DNA of 64,000 bases from Synechococcus sp. UW69 (GTDB lineage Bacteria > Cyanobacteriota > Cyanobacteriia > PCC-6307 > Cyanobiaceae). The notes under the pieces are model-generated. The model worked only from the letters and a program-made list of their open reading frames with translations. It did not search any database and was not told the origin of the DNA. Shown piece by piece: positions 25,849-32,290 of this stretch. Every line of letters begins with the position of its first letter. The first letter of the stretch is position 1. Both the position numbers and the translations under genes were made by a program. Where the stretch lies: the NCBI RefSeq assembly GCF_900474185.1, contig NZ_UCNW01000004.1, positions 186,001-250,000 of the forward strand, read 5' to 3'.

Positions 25849-26151
25849 TTACCTCCACGAGCTACGCCTCTTACGGCCAACGCTGTATCCAATGACCAGG
25901 CCGCCCGCAGCTCCAACACTCCCGGCCGTTAGTGCAGTCACCTGATCCTTGGTGAGTTCGCTGGCCAGGCTTACCGACAGCCCCAGAACCACGAGCATTC
26001 CCGCGCCTGTGAGCACTGCATCCAGACCGAGGCTTGGCTGTCTGTAGAGAACTGGCTTGGGTGGTTCTCCCTTGAACGCACGATCTGCATCGGAACGCGC
26101 GTCATCGATTTGTCTTGGCAGGCGGTCGATGTCCTTTTTGGGGTCAGTCAT
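25849..26151 (-). CDS. 100-residue protein with two membrane helices
   Basis: Hydrophilic N-terminus (MTDPKKDIDRLPRQIDDARS), then LDAVLTGAGMLVVLGLSVSL and a second helix (LTAGSVGAAGGLVIGYSVG), closing with a basic tail. The ATG overlaps by one base (TGATG) the stop of a 27-codon ORF upstream, so translation may be coupled. No known family. Confidence 0.6.
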   Translation of the reverse strand: MTDPKKDIDRLPRQIDDARSDADRAFKGEPPKPVLYRQPSLGLDAVLTGAGMLVVLGLSVSLASELTKDQVTALTAGSVGAAGGLVIGYSVGRKRRSSWR

Positions 26152-26234
26152 CAGGCGTCAGCAATCCACTTGCAGGCGGCCACGGTTAGTGGCGTCCAAA
26201 TGGCGGCGGCAATAACCAGTTCAAAACCAAACAT
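26151..26234 (-). CDS. 27-residue hydrophobic mini-protein, possibly coupled
   Basis: Starts MFGFELVIAAAIWTPLTVAA and forms a single membrane helix. Its TGA overlaps the ATG of the next gene as TGATG, the usual layout of translational coupling. Downstream of the frameshifted gene's terminator, so it has its own transcript. Size makes it uncertain. Confidence 0.4.
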   Translation of the reverse strand: MFGFELVIAAAIWTPLTVAACKWIADA

Positions 26235-26349
26235 GGGTTGTCTTGTCTCTGAACCAACCCTCGCCGTTTCCCCCGGGAAACCACCTCCCCCAACCGAGTG
26301 GTTGTTTTGCCCAATTGCAGGGCTTCGCATCCCCCATCTGGGGAGGCAA

Positions 26350-26377
26350 TAAAAAGCCCCGCCATTCCTGACGGAGC
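26350..26377 (-). terminator. Rho-independent terminator after the frameshifted gene
   Basis: On the minus strand a nine-pair stem, GCTCCGTCA-GGAA-TGGCGGGGC (three G-T pairs), precedes a run of five T. It belongs to a family of very similar terminators that recurs across the island. Confidence 0.7.
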
Positions 26378-26394
26378 AGCCGTTGAATCCTTGA

Positions 26395-26811
26395 TCACCA
26401 CCAACGGTCAACGCGAGCAACGGACGGACGGCCCGGCTCACTGGGCACCGTCACCACCGACAGGCGCTGCAGATCTCGGCGATAATCAAAGCGGCAGAAG
26501 CCAACGCCCGTGCCGGAACAGGCCGAAAGGCTTGCGAGCGCTACAGAGGCCAAGCGCCGCTCCTCCGGCGTTGGTTTTTTCCGGCGCGGGACGCCAGCCA
26601 TTGGCGATCAGGTAGCGGTTCGCCTCAAGGATGGTCTGCCTGGCACTGAGCTTCGGCTCATGCTTGAGGGTTTTGGCAACGGTGTGCGCAGGCGCCGCGT
26701 CGGCTTGTTTCGGCAAGACCGCTTCGATGGCGAAAACGACGCCGCACCCAGACCAGCACCAGCAAAAGTACCGAGACAAACACGGCCTAACCCTCTGAAG
26801 AAATCATTCAT
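26395..26811 (-). pseudogene. Frameshifted secreted protein gene (CSGTG...FCRF family)
   Basis: Three frame segments join into one sensible protein. An N-terminal MNDFFRGLGRVCLGTFAGAG (frame A) is followed, after a -1 shift near 26740-26760, by a segment ending RQTILEANRYLIANGWRPAP. A +1 shift at a run of six A (26577-26582, seen as T on the plus strand) then restores frame A: ERRLASVALASLSACSGTGV, FCRFDYRRDLQRLSVVTV, ending RVDRWW. The result would be a signal peptide plus a small domain whose CSGTG...FCRF block I recall from cyanobacterial secreted proteins. It sits behind CRP-box module 1. Sequencing error remains possible. Confidence 0.55.
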
Positions 26812-26820
26812 TGCTTGAGA

Positions 26821-26900
26821 CCTTTCGATGCACACACCATCTCCACAATCAACGCCCCAAGCGGTGACCCCAGTCATCTGCAGCTGTGACCTTGGTCACA
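26821..26900 (-). promoter_or_regulatory. CRP-box promoter module 1
   Basis: A perfect TGTGA-CCAAGG-TCACA palindrome (26885-26900) sits about 82 bp before the ATG at 26811. Downstream are a second partial palindrome (GATGAC-TGGG-GTCACC), TTGATTG and the leader GATGGTGTGTGCATCGAAAGG. The same block recurs at three other minus-strand promoters. Confidence 0.75.
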
Positions 26901-26914
26901 CGCAGGAGCAGGCA

Positions 26915-26942
26915 ACAAAAAACCCCGCCATTGCTGACGGGG
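26915..26942 (-). terminator. Rho-independent terminator of the 192-residue protein gene
   Basis: Minus strand: CCCCGTCA-GCAA-TGGCGGGG then six T. It lies about 20 bp after the stop at 26964 and directly before promoter module 1. Confidence 0.85.
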
Positions 26943-26963
26943 TGATGAAGAGCTGGTATTGCT

Positions 26964-27542
26964 CTAGATGTCGTCACTACCAGGGATTGCGCTGCCGCCG
27001 ATTTTGTTGATCAGTTCCAGTGGTGAGGAATCAAGACCCACAGCTTCGGCATAGTTCATGCCGCCAGCATCAAGCCCTTGGACGTTGTCCTGATTCACCA
27101 TGGACTCAATAATGATCCAGCCTTCTGCCTGCTCGGTACCGAAAGAAGCACCTTTCCCAGGGTTGTACTTGGTAGAACTTTTATCTAGCTCGAATTTGGA
27201 GGGTTCATCAACCAGTGGGGTAGCGAAGTGCATTTCAACTTCGGAGAAACTCTCGGGGCGATAGTTGGTTAGGGCGTCAGCTTTGAAGGTCGAAGCACCA
27301 CCATTGGTCCAGATGCCTGCAAATTGATTGAACGAGTGGTTCCCCAAGCCTGCGTCAGTGAGACTGTCGCCACCCCCACCCGTTGTGAATTGGGCAACTT
27401 GATCGCTCACGCCATCGGCTTCGCGGGAAGGTGAGAATTCACCCCTGATGTCGCCGAGCTTCATGTAGCCATCGACATTCTCGTCGACATAAGTTTTTGC
27501 CTTGCTGGCAGAGGCAGCAAACCAGTCTCTGTAATGAGGCAT
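26964..27542 (-). CDS. 192-residue protein of unknown function behind a CRP-box promoter
   Basis: Reads MPHYRDWFAASASKAKTYVD onward; acidic, no signal peptide or membrane helix. A glycine patch (TTGGGGDSLTDAGLGNHSFN) lies near residue 53, and the protein ends GGSAIPGSDDI. I recognise no family. It is a single-gene unit, with promoter module 2 upstream and a strong terminator downstream, so it is probably regulated together with the other modules. Confidence 0.75.
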   Translation of the reverse strand: MPHYRDWFAASASKAKTYVDENVDGYMKLGDIRGEFSPSREADGVSDQVAQFTTGGGGDSLTDAGLGNHSFNQFAGIWTNGGASTFKADALTNYRPESFSEVEMHFATPLVDEPSKFELDKSSTKYNPGKGASFGTEQAEGWIIIESMVNQDNVQGLDAGGMNYAEAVGLDSSPLELINKIGGSAIPGSDDI

Positions 27543-27570
27543 GGATCTAAATGCGGTGGAGGGTTATTCC

Positions 27571-27649
27571 CTCTCGATGCACACACCATCTCTAAATTCA
27601 GAGATCGACTCATTGACCTGAAACACCCAACGTTGTGATGTTGGTCACA
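27571..27649 (-). promoter_or_regulatory. CRP-box promoter module 2
   Basis: TGTGA-CCAACA-TCACA is at 27634-27649, about 100 bp before the ATG at 27542. The leader GATGGTGTGTGCATCGAGAGGGA is identical to module 4. The middle is diverged and contains ATCTCT-GAATTT-AGAGAT. Confidence 0.75.
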
Positions 27650-27664
27650 GATGAAAGCAGGCAA

Positions 27665-27687
27665 TAAAAAACCCCGCAATGCGAGGC
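27665..27687 (-). terminator. Rho-independent terminator of the Cys-rich protein gene
   Basis: Minus strand CCTCGCATTGCGGGG (six-pair stem, short loop) followed by six T, 25 bp after the stop at 27712. Confidence 0.75.
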
Positions 27688-27711
27688 CTTGATCACAAAT
27701 TAACAAACAAA

Positions 27712-28032
27712 TTAGCATTTACTAGATCTCTCTGACCGACTAGTAGATCCACTTTTGGATTTTGCTTTTGGACTGCAGCCACATGCATTACAGTCGGCCA
27801 TATGATCAATAACAACTGATTCTGTCGATTCACTTGAAGAGGGATTCAATGAACAGAGAGCATCTAAGACTTCTGCTGCTGCATCTGTAATCTTTTCACG
27901 CCAATAGCAATAAGCTTCTTTGCCCAATGGATTACCACTACCGCTTATGTTCCTCAAAACTTCCAGTTTCAATTCCGAGTCGATAGAAAATTCCTGCTGT
28001 TCCATTTGTTTGAGTAGTGAGAGAGCTGTCAT
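27712..28032 (-). CDS. 106-residue protein with a Cys-rich tail
   Basis: From ATG at 28032 (MTALSLLKQMEQQEFSIDSE). The first 75 residues are helical and soluble; the C-terminal part has DCNACGC, then a Ser/Lys/Arg-rich stretch ending in Cys. Base composition is clearly more A+T-rich than the core genes. No family recognised; the leader-plus-Cys-rich-tail layout recalls peptide precursors, but no modifying enzyme is nearby. Promoter module 3 lies upstream. Confidence 0.65.
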   Translation of the reverse strand: MTALSLLKQMEQQEFSIDSELKLEVLRNISGSGNPLGKEAYCYWREKITDAAAEVLDALCSLNPSSSESTESVVIDHMADCNACGCSPKAKSKSGSTSRSERSSKC

Positions 28033-28044
28033 TGAAGCTTTTAC

Positions 28045-28126
28045 GCCCCTCCGACACACACAACATCGCCGCAATCAACGACCCAAGTGATGACCTGACT
28101 CATCTGCAGCTGTGATCTTGTTCACA
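28045..28126 (-). promoter_or_regulatory. CRP-box promoter module 3
   Basis: TGTGA-ACAAGA-TCACA at 28111-28126, about 86 bp before the ATG at 28032. It is followed by GCAGATGAGTCAGGTCATC, TTGGGTCGTTGATTG, and a diverged leader ending in GGAGGGG, which may act as ribosome site. Confidence 0.75.
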
Positions 28127-28142
28127 CGCCCATATAGGCACT

Positions 28143-28168
28143 GAAAAACCCCGCCATGACTGGCGGGG
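28143..28168 (-). terminator. Rho-independent terminator of the GrrA-like gene
   Basis: Minus strand CCCCGCCA-GTCA-TGGCGGGG followed by five T, 19 bp after the stop at 28187. Perfect eight-pair stem. Confidence 0.85.
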
Positions 28169-28186
28169 TGAAGTTGGCTTGCAGCT

Positions 28187-28558
28187 TTACCAATTCACAA
28201 AGCCACGTCGCCCGCCACCGTTACCCCAGGCACCTGAACCGTTGCGCCAGCCACCACCACCGGCATTAGCAAAGCCGCCACCGGCATTAGCGAAACCGCC
28301 ACCATTGCGCCAGCCACCGCCGTTGGCCCAGCCACGGCCGCGACCGTTACCCCAAGCAGCGATCTCCACCGGTTTGTGCAGCTTTGCCTTCAACAGCTGT
28401 GCCCAGCCGTCGTCACTCCGTGCAGCAGCAATGCGTTGCTCGATGCTGTTGTCAGCTTTTTGAACGGAATATGTTCCAGCCTCAGTGGCGCCAACACTGC
28501 TCCACGTGCTGAGCAGGATCAGTGTTCCAAGAAGGGTGGTTGGCTTCATTAGGGCCAT
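28187..28558 (-). CDS. grrA: GrrA-type glycine-rich RiPP precursor (orphan)
   Basis: 123 residues from ATG at 28558 (ATG 28549 is equally possible). Signal-like N-terminus (TTLLGTLILLSTWSSVGA), then a conserved leader (SVQKADNSIEQRIAAARSD), then a Gly-rich core ending RRGFVNW. The core has eight aromatic-X-Asn motifs: WGN, WAN, WRN, FAN, FAN, WRN, WGN and FVN. This is the pattern of GrrA precursors, which the radical-SAM enzyme GrrM cross-links into three-residue cyclophanes. No radical-SAM gene is present in this window, so the maturase would have to be elsewhere. A perfect terminator follows. Confidence 0.8.
   Translation of the reverse strand: MALMKPTTLLGTLILLSTWSSVGATEAGTYSVQKADNSIEQRIAAARSDDGWAQLLKAKLHKPVEIAAWGNGRGRGWANGGGWRNGGGFANAGGGFANAGGGGWRNGSGAWGNGGGRRGFVNW
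28195..28365. repeat. Coding repeat in the GrrA core
   Basis: Degenerate short repeats encode Gly-Gly-Gly with Phe-Ala-Asn or Trp-Arg-Asn. Two nearly identical 21-base units (FANAGGG) stand side by side, showing recent unit duplication. Not a CRISPR: units are contiguous and in frame. Confidence 0.8.
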
Positions 28559-28654
28559 TGAGCAGGTGAACTTCTGAAGTACTAGCCACGATGCAAGCGG
28601 CTGGTCATGGGTCAGACGTGACTGCTTGAAGTGTTCCCCTGTTTGCTCAAGCAA

Positions 28655-28681
28655 TAAAAATCCCCGCCATTGCTGACGGGG
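28655..28681 (-). terminator. Rho-independent terminator of the DUF1254 lipoprotein gene
   Basis: Minus strand CCCCGTCA-GCAA-TGGCGGGG then a T-rich run; the stem is identical to that at 26923-26942, about 60 bp after the stop at 28739. Confidence 0.85.
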
Positions 28682-28738
28682 CAAATATTTTGTTGAGGGA
28701 TGACCAGCTAATGCACACTCAAGGCGAAGCAGATTATT

Positions 28739-29812
28739 TCACCTAACCTTCCCAATACCCTCTACTGGATTGTACCCTTTCTCCTTATTGCTTACCATAT
28801 CGCTAGGCCCATAATGCCTCATTAGCACATTGAATTTACCTGTTTCATTTCCTTCGCGGATAGGAATATTATTGGGCTCGCCATCGCAACCGAACCTAAG
28901 AGTATAGGTTCCATCAGTGTTCTTTTCGGGATTCATTTCGCTCGATATATTGGCAACGTCATTAAACATGTAACCGTCACCATTGTAGACAGTGGCAGAC
29001 CAAAAATCTCTTGCCTGAGGGTCTACAAAATTCATCTCATAGCACCCTTCAGAACTCATGTATTTACTTGTTTGATAAATATTATCTACAACCATTGCGC
29101 CTCCCCATCCCCCAGCTGCACCAACATAGTTCCAGTAGGGGGTTTGCCCGCTTTCTTTATTGCTAAACGCTTTCGATTGATCATATCCGTCAGTAAAAAT
29201 TTTATTACCAGAAGCAGCTACCTTGTCAAAGGATTCCTTGTCCCACTCTTTAACAATAAAATCATCCGAACTATTTGTTTCGGCCTCCAGGTTCTTGCGC
29301 GCCTCGTCGTCTAATGATCTTACAGCAATAAATGCATATTTTGTCTTAGCTGTTAACTTGTGCTTGCCAGGCCCGTATATCATTGGATGGGTTTCATGAT
29401 TCTCATCCACGACTTGTATAGAAATATATTTGTCTGTTTCAGGTATTGTCAGGTATACATCTCCTTCCATGTCAAAAACACCCGTTGAGTAATGAGTGTC
29501 TCGATTCATCCGTACAACAAATTGCTTAGAAGGATCGCTGGGCGCTTTACCCATTTCTTTAAACTTATTAATACCCCCGGCTTGCTGTAAGATTGCGTCA
29601 AATCGCAAGTTCGTGTATGCCTGCGGGAAATTTTCTTCTGTAACAACTATTGGAGATGATTTTGAAGCCTGTTCTTTCTCCTGGCTGGCATTAATAACGC
29701 CAGCTTCTTTGTTTGCTGAATTTGAAAAATCGCCATTATTGCCACTGCAACTTGTCGAGAAAAAACCAAGCGAACCCACCAAGAGCAGAGATGCGATAGA
29801 TTTGGAATTCAT
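28739..29812 (-). CDS. DUF1254/DUF1214 lipoprotein
   Basis: 357 residues with a lipoprotein signal (FFSTSC, lipidated Cys about 22). A Ser/Asn/Glu-rich linker leads to DUF1254 (FVVRMNRDTHYSTGVFDMEG) and a C-terminal DUF1214 domain (ARDFWSATVYNGDGYMFNDV, FNVLMRHYGPSDMV). The family is membrane-anchored or periplasmic and of unknown function. Base composition is strikingly A+T-rich against the G+C-rich core, and codon use differs, which suggests acquisition from another source. It carries the island terminator but no CRP-box module. Confidence 0.88.
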   Translation of the reverse strand: MNSKSIASLLLVGSLGFFSTSCSGNNGDFSNSANKEAGVINASQEKEQASKSSPIVVTEENFPQAYTNLRFDAILQQAGGINKFKEMGKAPSDPSKQFVVRMNRDTHYSTGVFDMEGDVYLTIPETDKYISIQVVDENHETHPMIYGPGKHKLTAKTKYAFIAVRSLDDEARKNLEAETNSSDDFIVKEWDKESFDKVAASGNKIFTDGYDQSKAFSNKESGQTPYWNYVGAAGGWGGAMVVDNIYQTSKYMSSEGCYEMNFVDPQARDFWSATVYNGDGYMFNDVANISSEMNPEKNTDGTYTLRFGCDGEPNNIPIREGNETGKFNVLMRHYGPSDMVSNKEKGYNPVEGIGKVR

Positions 29813-30008
29813 TGTCAGTTATTAACCATCTTCACGGTAAATTGCTGCCTTGATGCTTGCAGCAAAAGCGTTATATCCGTACCATACTTTTAAAGAATAA
29901 TTATCGATTTAAGGCTGACCACCACGCCAGCTCCTCCAGGCGCTTCCAACCCTGGTTCACGAGTGACCGCCAGAGCTGTTCAGCGCTCCAATCGGCTGGC
30001 TGAGACCT

Positions 30009-30404
30009 TCAGAATGCACCAGCCCGCATCCAGCCAATAATGCCGCGGTGTGCATTGACTGAGGCCGTCCCGCTTGCTGGGTTATGGACGATGCGTACCT
30101 CGTACCAAATCCCTCTCAGCCCGGAACTCTTACGGTCGACGGTATGAAGAATTTCTACCGAAGAACCGGTTCCCACTAGCCCTTGTTCAATATTTCGACA
30201 TTCCCTGCTCACCGACTGAACGGAAGCTGGTGTCTTAAAGCCGCAGTCGCGGAGGAAAGCGGCAGACTTTGTTTGCAGCACAAGTGAGTGCGGGCCTGGA
30301 CCGGGGTGAGCGATCGCTACGCCATGAACAAGTGCCGTAGCAGTGAATCCTCCAAGAAGGCCTTTCTGCAAAGACTTAATCAGGCGAGACATGGCGTTGG
30401 TCAT
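30009..30404 (-). CDS. 131-residue secreted protein behind a CRP-box promoter
   Basis: From ATG 30404 (MTNAMSRLIKSLQKGLLGGF). Signal peptide with cleavage probably near VAIAHPGPGPHS. The mature part has two cysteines (FLRDCGFKT, VSRECRNIEQ) and ends GIIGWMRAGAF, SH3-like in flavour but not a firm match. Promoter module 4 is upstream. After its stop the same frame stays open for another 34 Trp-rich codons. Confidence 0.65.
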   Translation of the reverse strand: MTNAMSRLIKSLQKGLLGGFTATALVHGVAIAHPGPGPHSLVLQTKSAAFLRDCGFKTPASVQSVSRECRNIEQGLVGTGSSVEILHTVDRKSSGLRGIWYEVRIVHNPASGTASVNAHRGIIGWMRAGAF

Positions 30405-30437
30405 GGTTCGGTGAGTGATTGGTGGTGAGGTGGTGGT

Positions 30438-30519
30438 TCCCTCTCGATGCACACACCATCTCCGCAATCAACGACCCAAATGATGACCCCAGTCATCTGC
30501 ACATGTGATCCTGGTCACA
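30438..30519 (-). promoter_or_regulatory. CRP-box promoter module 4
   Basis: TGTGA-CCAGGA-TCACA (30504-30519), about 107 bp before the ATG at 30404. A full inner palindrome GATGAC-TGGG-GTCATC, TTGGGTCGTTGATTG and leader GATGGTGTGTGCATCGAGAGGGA follow. This is the best-preserved copy. Confidence 0.75.
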
Positions 30520-30540
30520 CGCAGGAGCAGGCCATAAATA

Positions 30541-30561
30541 ACCCGCCATTGCTGACCGGGT
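30541..30561 (-). terminator. Weak copy of the island terminator
   Basis: Minus strand ACCCGGTCA-GCAA-TGGCGGGT followed by a broken T-run (TATTTATGG). It would end the gene at 30611-30808. Confidence 0.5.
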
Positions 30562-30574
30562 GGAATGTGTAAGA

Positions 30575-30600
30575 TTTTATCGGGAGATGGGTAGCGACAA
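30575..30600. repeat. 26-bp dispersed repeat, copy 1
   Basis: TTTTATCGGGAGATGGGTAG with CGACAA following. It differs at two positions from 31150-31175. It lies just after the stop of the gene at 30611. Confidence 0.6.
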
Positions 30601-30610
30601 TCGCTGTCTC

Positions 30611-30808
30611 CTACTTAACCTCAATTCCAGGACGTAGTGAACCTGATGATGAGCCTCGGTACACCAAATCTTCTGCTTCGAGTTCTGTAGTTTCTAGGCT
30701 TGTGGAGAAAGGGAACTTTTCCATTGCCACCGCAGTACTAATAGTGATTCCGAGCATTACAAAGCAGGAAATTATTAGTGCTGGATGGATGTCATTATTT
30801 TTAGCCAT
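30611..30808 (-). CDS. 65-residue single-pass membrane protein
   Basis: ATG at 30808. One membrane helix (PALIISCFVMLGITISTAVA), then a Ser/Thr/Glu-rich exterior or lumenal tail. Longer in-frame starts exist but add unnatural sequence. A+T-rich locally. No known family. Confidence 0.5.
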   Translation of the reverse strand: MAKNNDIHPALIISCFVMLGITISTAVAMEKFPFSTSLETTELEAEDLVYRGSSSGSLRPGIEVK

Positions 30809-30864
30809 TGTGAGCCAAGTGTTTAGTGAAAATCCAGAGCCCCGTCTTGCTGAAGGGGTGCTGA

Positions 30865-31041
30865 TCAATGGTGTGCCTGTCGGAGCTGTTCCATGTGGTC
30901 CAGTCGTTCTCGAACCTCTAGGTCTGGCATCGCCATCACCCGCTTCATCAGACTGTGTCGGTAGGCATTGAGCCCTCTGCAGCCTCGGAGGGGTTCCATC
31001 AGTCGGTCATAAAGATGGGCTTTTGCTGTTGTTCCTGTCAT
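30865..31041 (-). CDS. 58-residue hypothetical protein
   Basis: From ATG 31041 (MTGTTAKAHLYDRLMEPLRG). Mixed-charge helical protein with RVMAMPDLEVRERLDHMEQL near its end. No membrane segment. It overlaps the start-proximal ORF at 31007-31126 by 35 bp in another frame. Confidence 0.5.
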   Translation of the reverse strand: MTGTTAKAHLYDRLMEPLRGCRGLNAYRHSLMKRVMAMPDLEVRERLDHMEQLRQAHH

Positions 31042-31126
31042 GGTGTTTTCGTTCGTAGTTATCAAGAAGTTCGAAGAGCAGTTCTGTTATCCCAATCACT
31101 GCTGCAATAACGGCAATGGAGATCAT
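31007..31126 (-). CDS. 39-residue membrane protein
   Basis: One helix at the start (MISIAVIAAVIGITELLFEL), then a charged tail (NYERKHHDRNNSKSPSL). ATG start and TGA stop. Its end overlaps the next gene's start, suggesting coupling. Below usual ORF cutoffs; uncertain but natural in composition. Confidence 0.4.
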   Translation of the reverse strand: MISIAVIAAVIGITELLFELLDNYERKHHDRNNSKSPSL

Positions 31127-31149
31127 GACTGTTTAGATAGTGAATAAGG

Positions 31150-31175
31150 TTTTGTCGGGAGATGGATAGCGACAA
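31150..31175. repeat. 26-bp dispersed repeat, copy 2
   Basis: TTTTGTCGGGAGATGGATAG followed by CGACAA; see copy 1 at 30575. It is 24 bp upstream of the 39-residue membrane protein start. Confidence 0.6.
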
Positions 31176-31264
31176 CATCAGCGCCCCCTGCTTTTCCCTT
31201 GCAGGTTTTGTATAGCTTTCAGCCCTTGAGACCAGGCATCAGGCTTCCCAACGGTTAACCCTGA

Positions 31265-31519
31265 TCAATAGCAAGTTGTCCGGACTCCACCGAACCCATC
31301 ACTCGAGGCTCTACAGCGTGTACTCGGGTCGTTACTTCGAATCCTGTAGCCGCCAAACCCATTATCTTTGATTCGCATGCCTCCGGAACATCGATAACCA
31401 CCAATGCCGTCTGACCTGCAGTTTTGACTGGATGCATTGCCAGGATTAGCAGCAATAAATGATGCACCAAGTGCTGCAGCAATACCAGCAGTCAGAAGTT
31501 TTTCAAATTTGAGGTTCAT
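31265..31519 (-). CDS. 84-residue secreted protein with G-F/I-G-G repeats
   Basis: Signal peptide (LLTAGIAAALGASFIAANPG), then a mature part with four cysteines and three related units: SDGIGGYRC, DNGFGGYRI and SDGFGGVRTTC. The spacing suggests small beta-hairpins joined by disulfides. Upstream on the minus strand GATGGTGTGT appears again, the core of the CRP-module leader, but no TGTGA-N6-TCACA box is in place. Function unknown. Confidence 0.7.
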   Translation of the reverse strand: MNLKFEKLLTAGIAAALGASFIAANPGNASSQNCRSDGIGGYRCSGGMRIKDNGFGGYRIRSNDPSTRCRASSDGFGGVRTTCY

Positions 31520-31696
31520 TTGATTTATGTGATGTGTGGGTCACTCACCCCTTGAACACACCATCGCTGTTCAAGCTGTGAATCAACTCCCCCAAAAGGA
31601 CCATTTTTTTGCCCGATTTCAGGGGTAAGTGGCACCAATCGAGGGATGTGGCGCAGTAGCTATCTGGGTCAACCTGCCAATACTGATTAGTTCCCT

Positions 31697-31897
31697 GTGA
31701 AGACACTGATACCTCTGCTGCTTCTATTACTGATGGCACCTGCTGCACGCTCGAACAGCGTCTGGTTACTGCTCATAAGAAGAGGTGGAGAGACCGAAAA
31801 AGTCGAAATGCGAAACCTGAAGCAGTGCCAAGAAACGCGGGACTACTTATTGGATGAATACGGCGGGAGAAGTGGCTTTTACTCCGTCTGCCAATAG
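31697..31897 (+). CDS. 66-residue secreted protein
   Basis: GTG start, then a strong signal peptide (TLIPLLLLLLMAPAARS). The mature part is about 45 residues with two cysteines (LKQCQETRDYLLDEYG, YSVCQ at the end). The layout fits the many small picocyanobacterial secreted proteins of unknown role. Confidence 0.55.
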   Translation: MKTLIPLLLLLLMAPAARSNSVWLLLIRRGGETEKVEMRNLKQCQETRDYLLDEYGGRSGFYSVCQ

Positions 31898-31949
31898 CAA
31901 CTGCCCCCGATCTAGTGATTTATTCAGCGGGCTTCATCCCCCAAAAGGA

Positions 31950-32168
31950 CTAGAGGCTTACTCCCAGGTGCCAACCCAGCAGCCTGTCCTGCTCTTCCAC
32001 CGTCAGGAACGGGTCAAGCCAGTCAAGCAGAAGTTCCTCCACCACTGGCTCCCCTAGGTCTTGCACCCCACCAGATAGCCAACACCTGAAGGCATCAGGG
32101 TCATTGGCGCGTAGGGCAGAAACTAGTTCCCCCATCAGGAACAAGGCAATGCCGGTGTCGTGAGGCAA
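31950..32168 (-). CDS. 72-residue acidic hypothetical protein
   Basis: Reads MPHDTGIALFLMGELVSALR onward and is leucine- and aspartate-rich; the internal ATG at 32135 could be the real start. Helical, soluble. No recognised family and no clear promoter or terminator. Confidence 0.45.
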   Translation of the reverse strand: MPHDTGIALFLMGELVSALRANDPDAFRCWLSGGVQDLGEPVVEELLLDWLDPFLTVEEQDRLLGWHLGVSL

Positions 32169-32290
32169 CGGTCAGGCTTGACTGCCTTGAGTGTTCGCCG
32201 CTTTTGGCAGGCAAAAACAAACCCAGGAGGGACTCGAAATGGCACGGGTCGTAGTTCTGCTGCTATTAGAGAGGGCATTGCGTCGTTGGT

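Noticed and set aside
28195..28365. Short regular repeats suggestive of CRISPR
   Set aside because: Units are contiguous, in frame, with no spacers; they encode the GrrA core.
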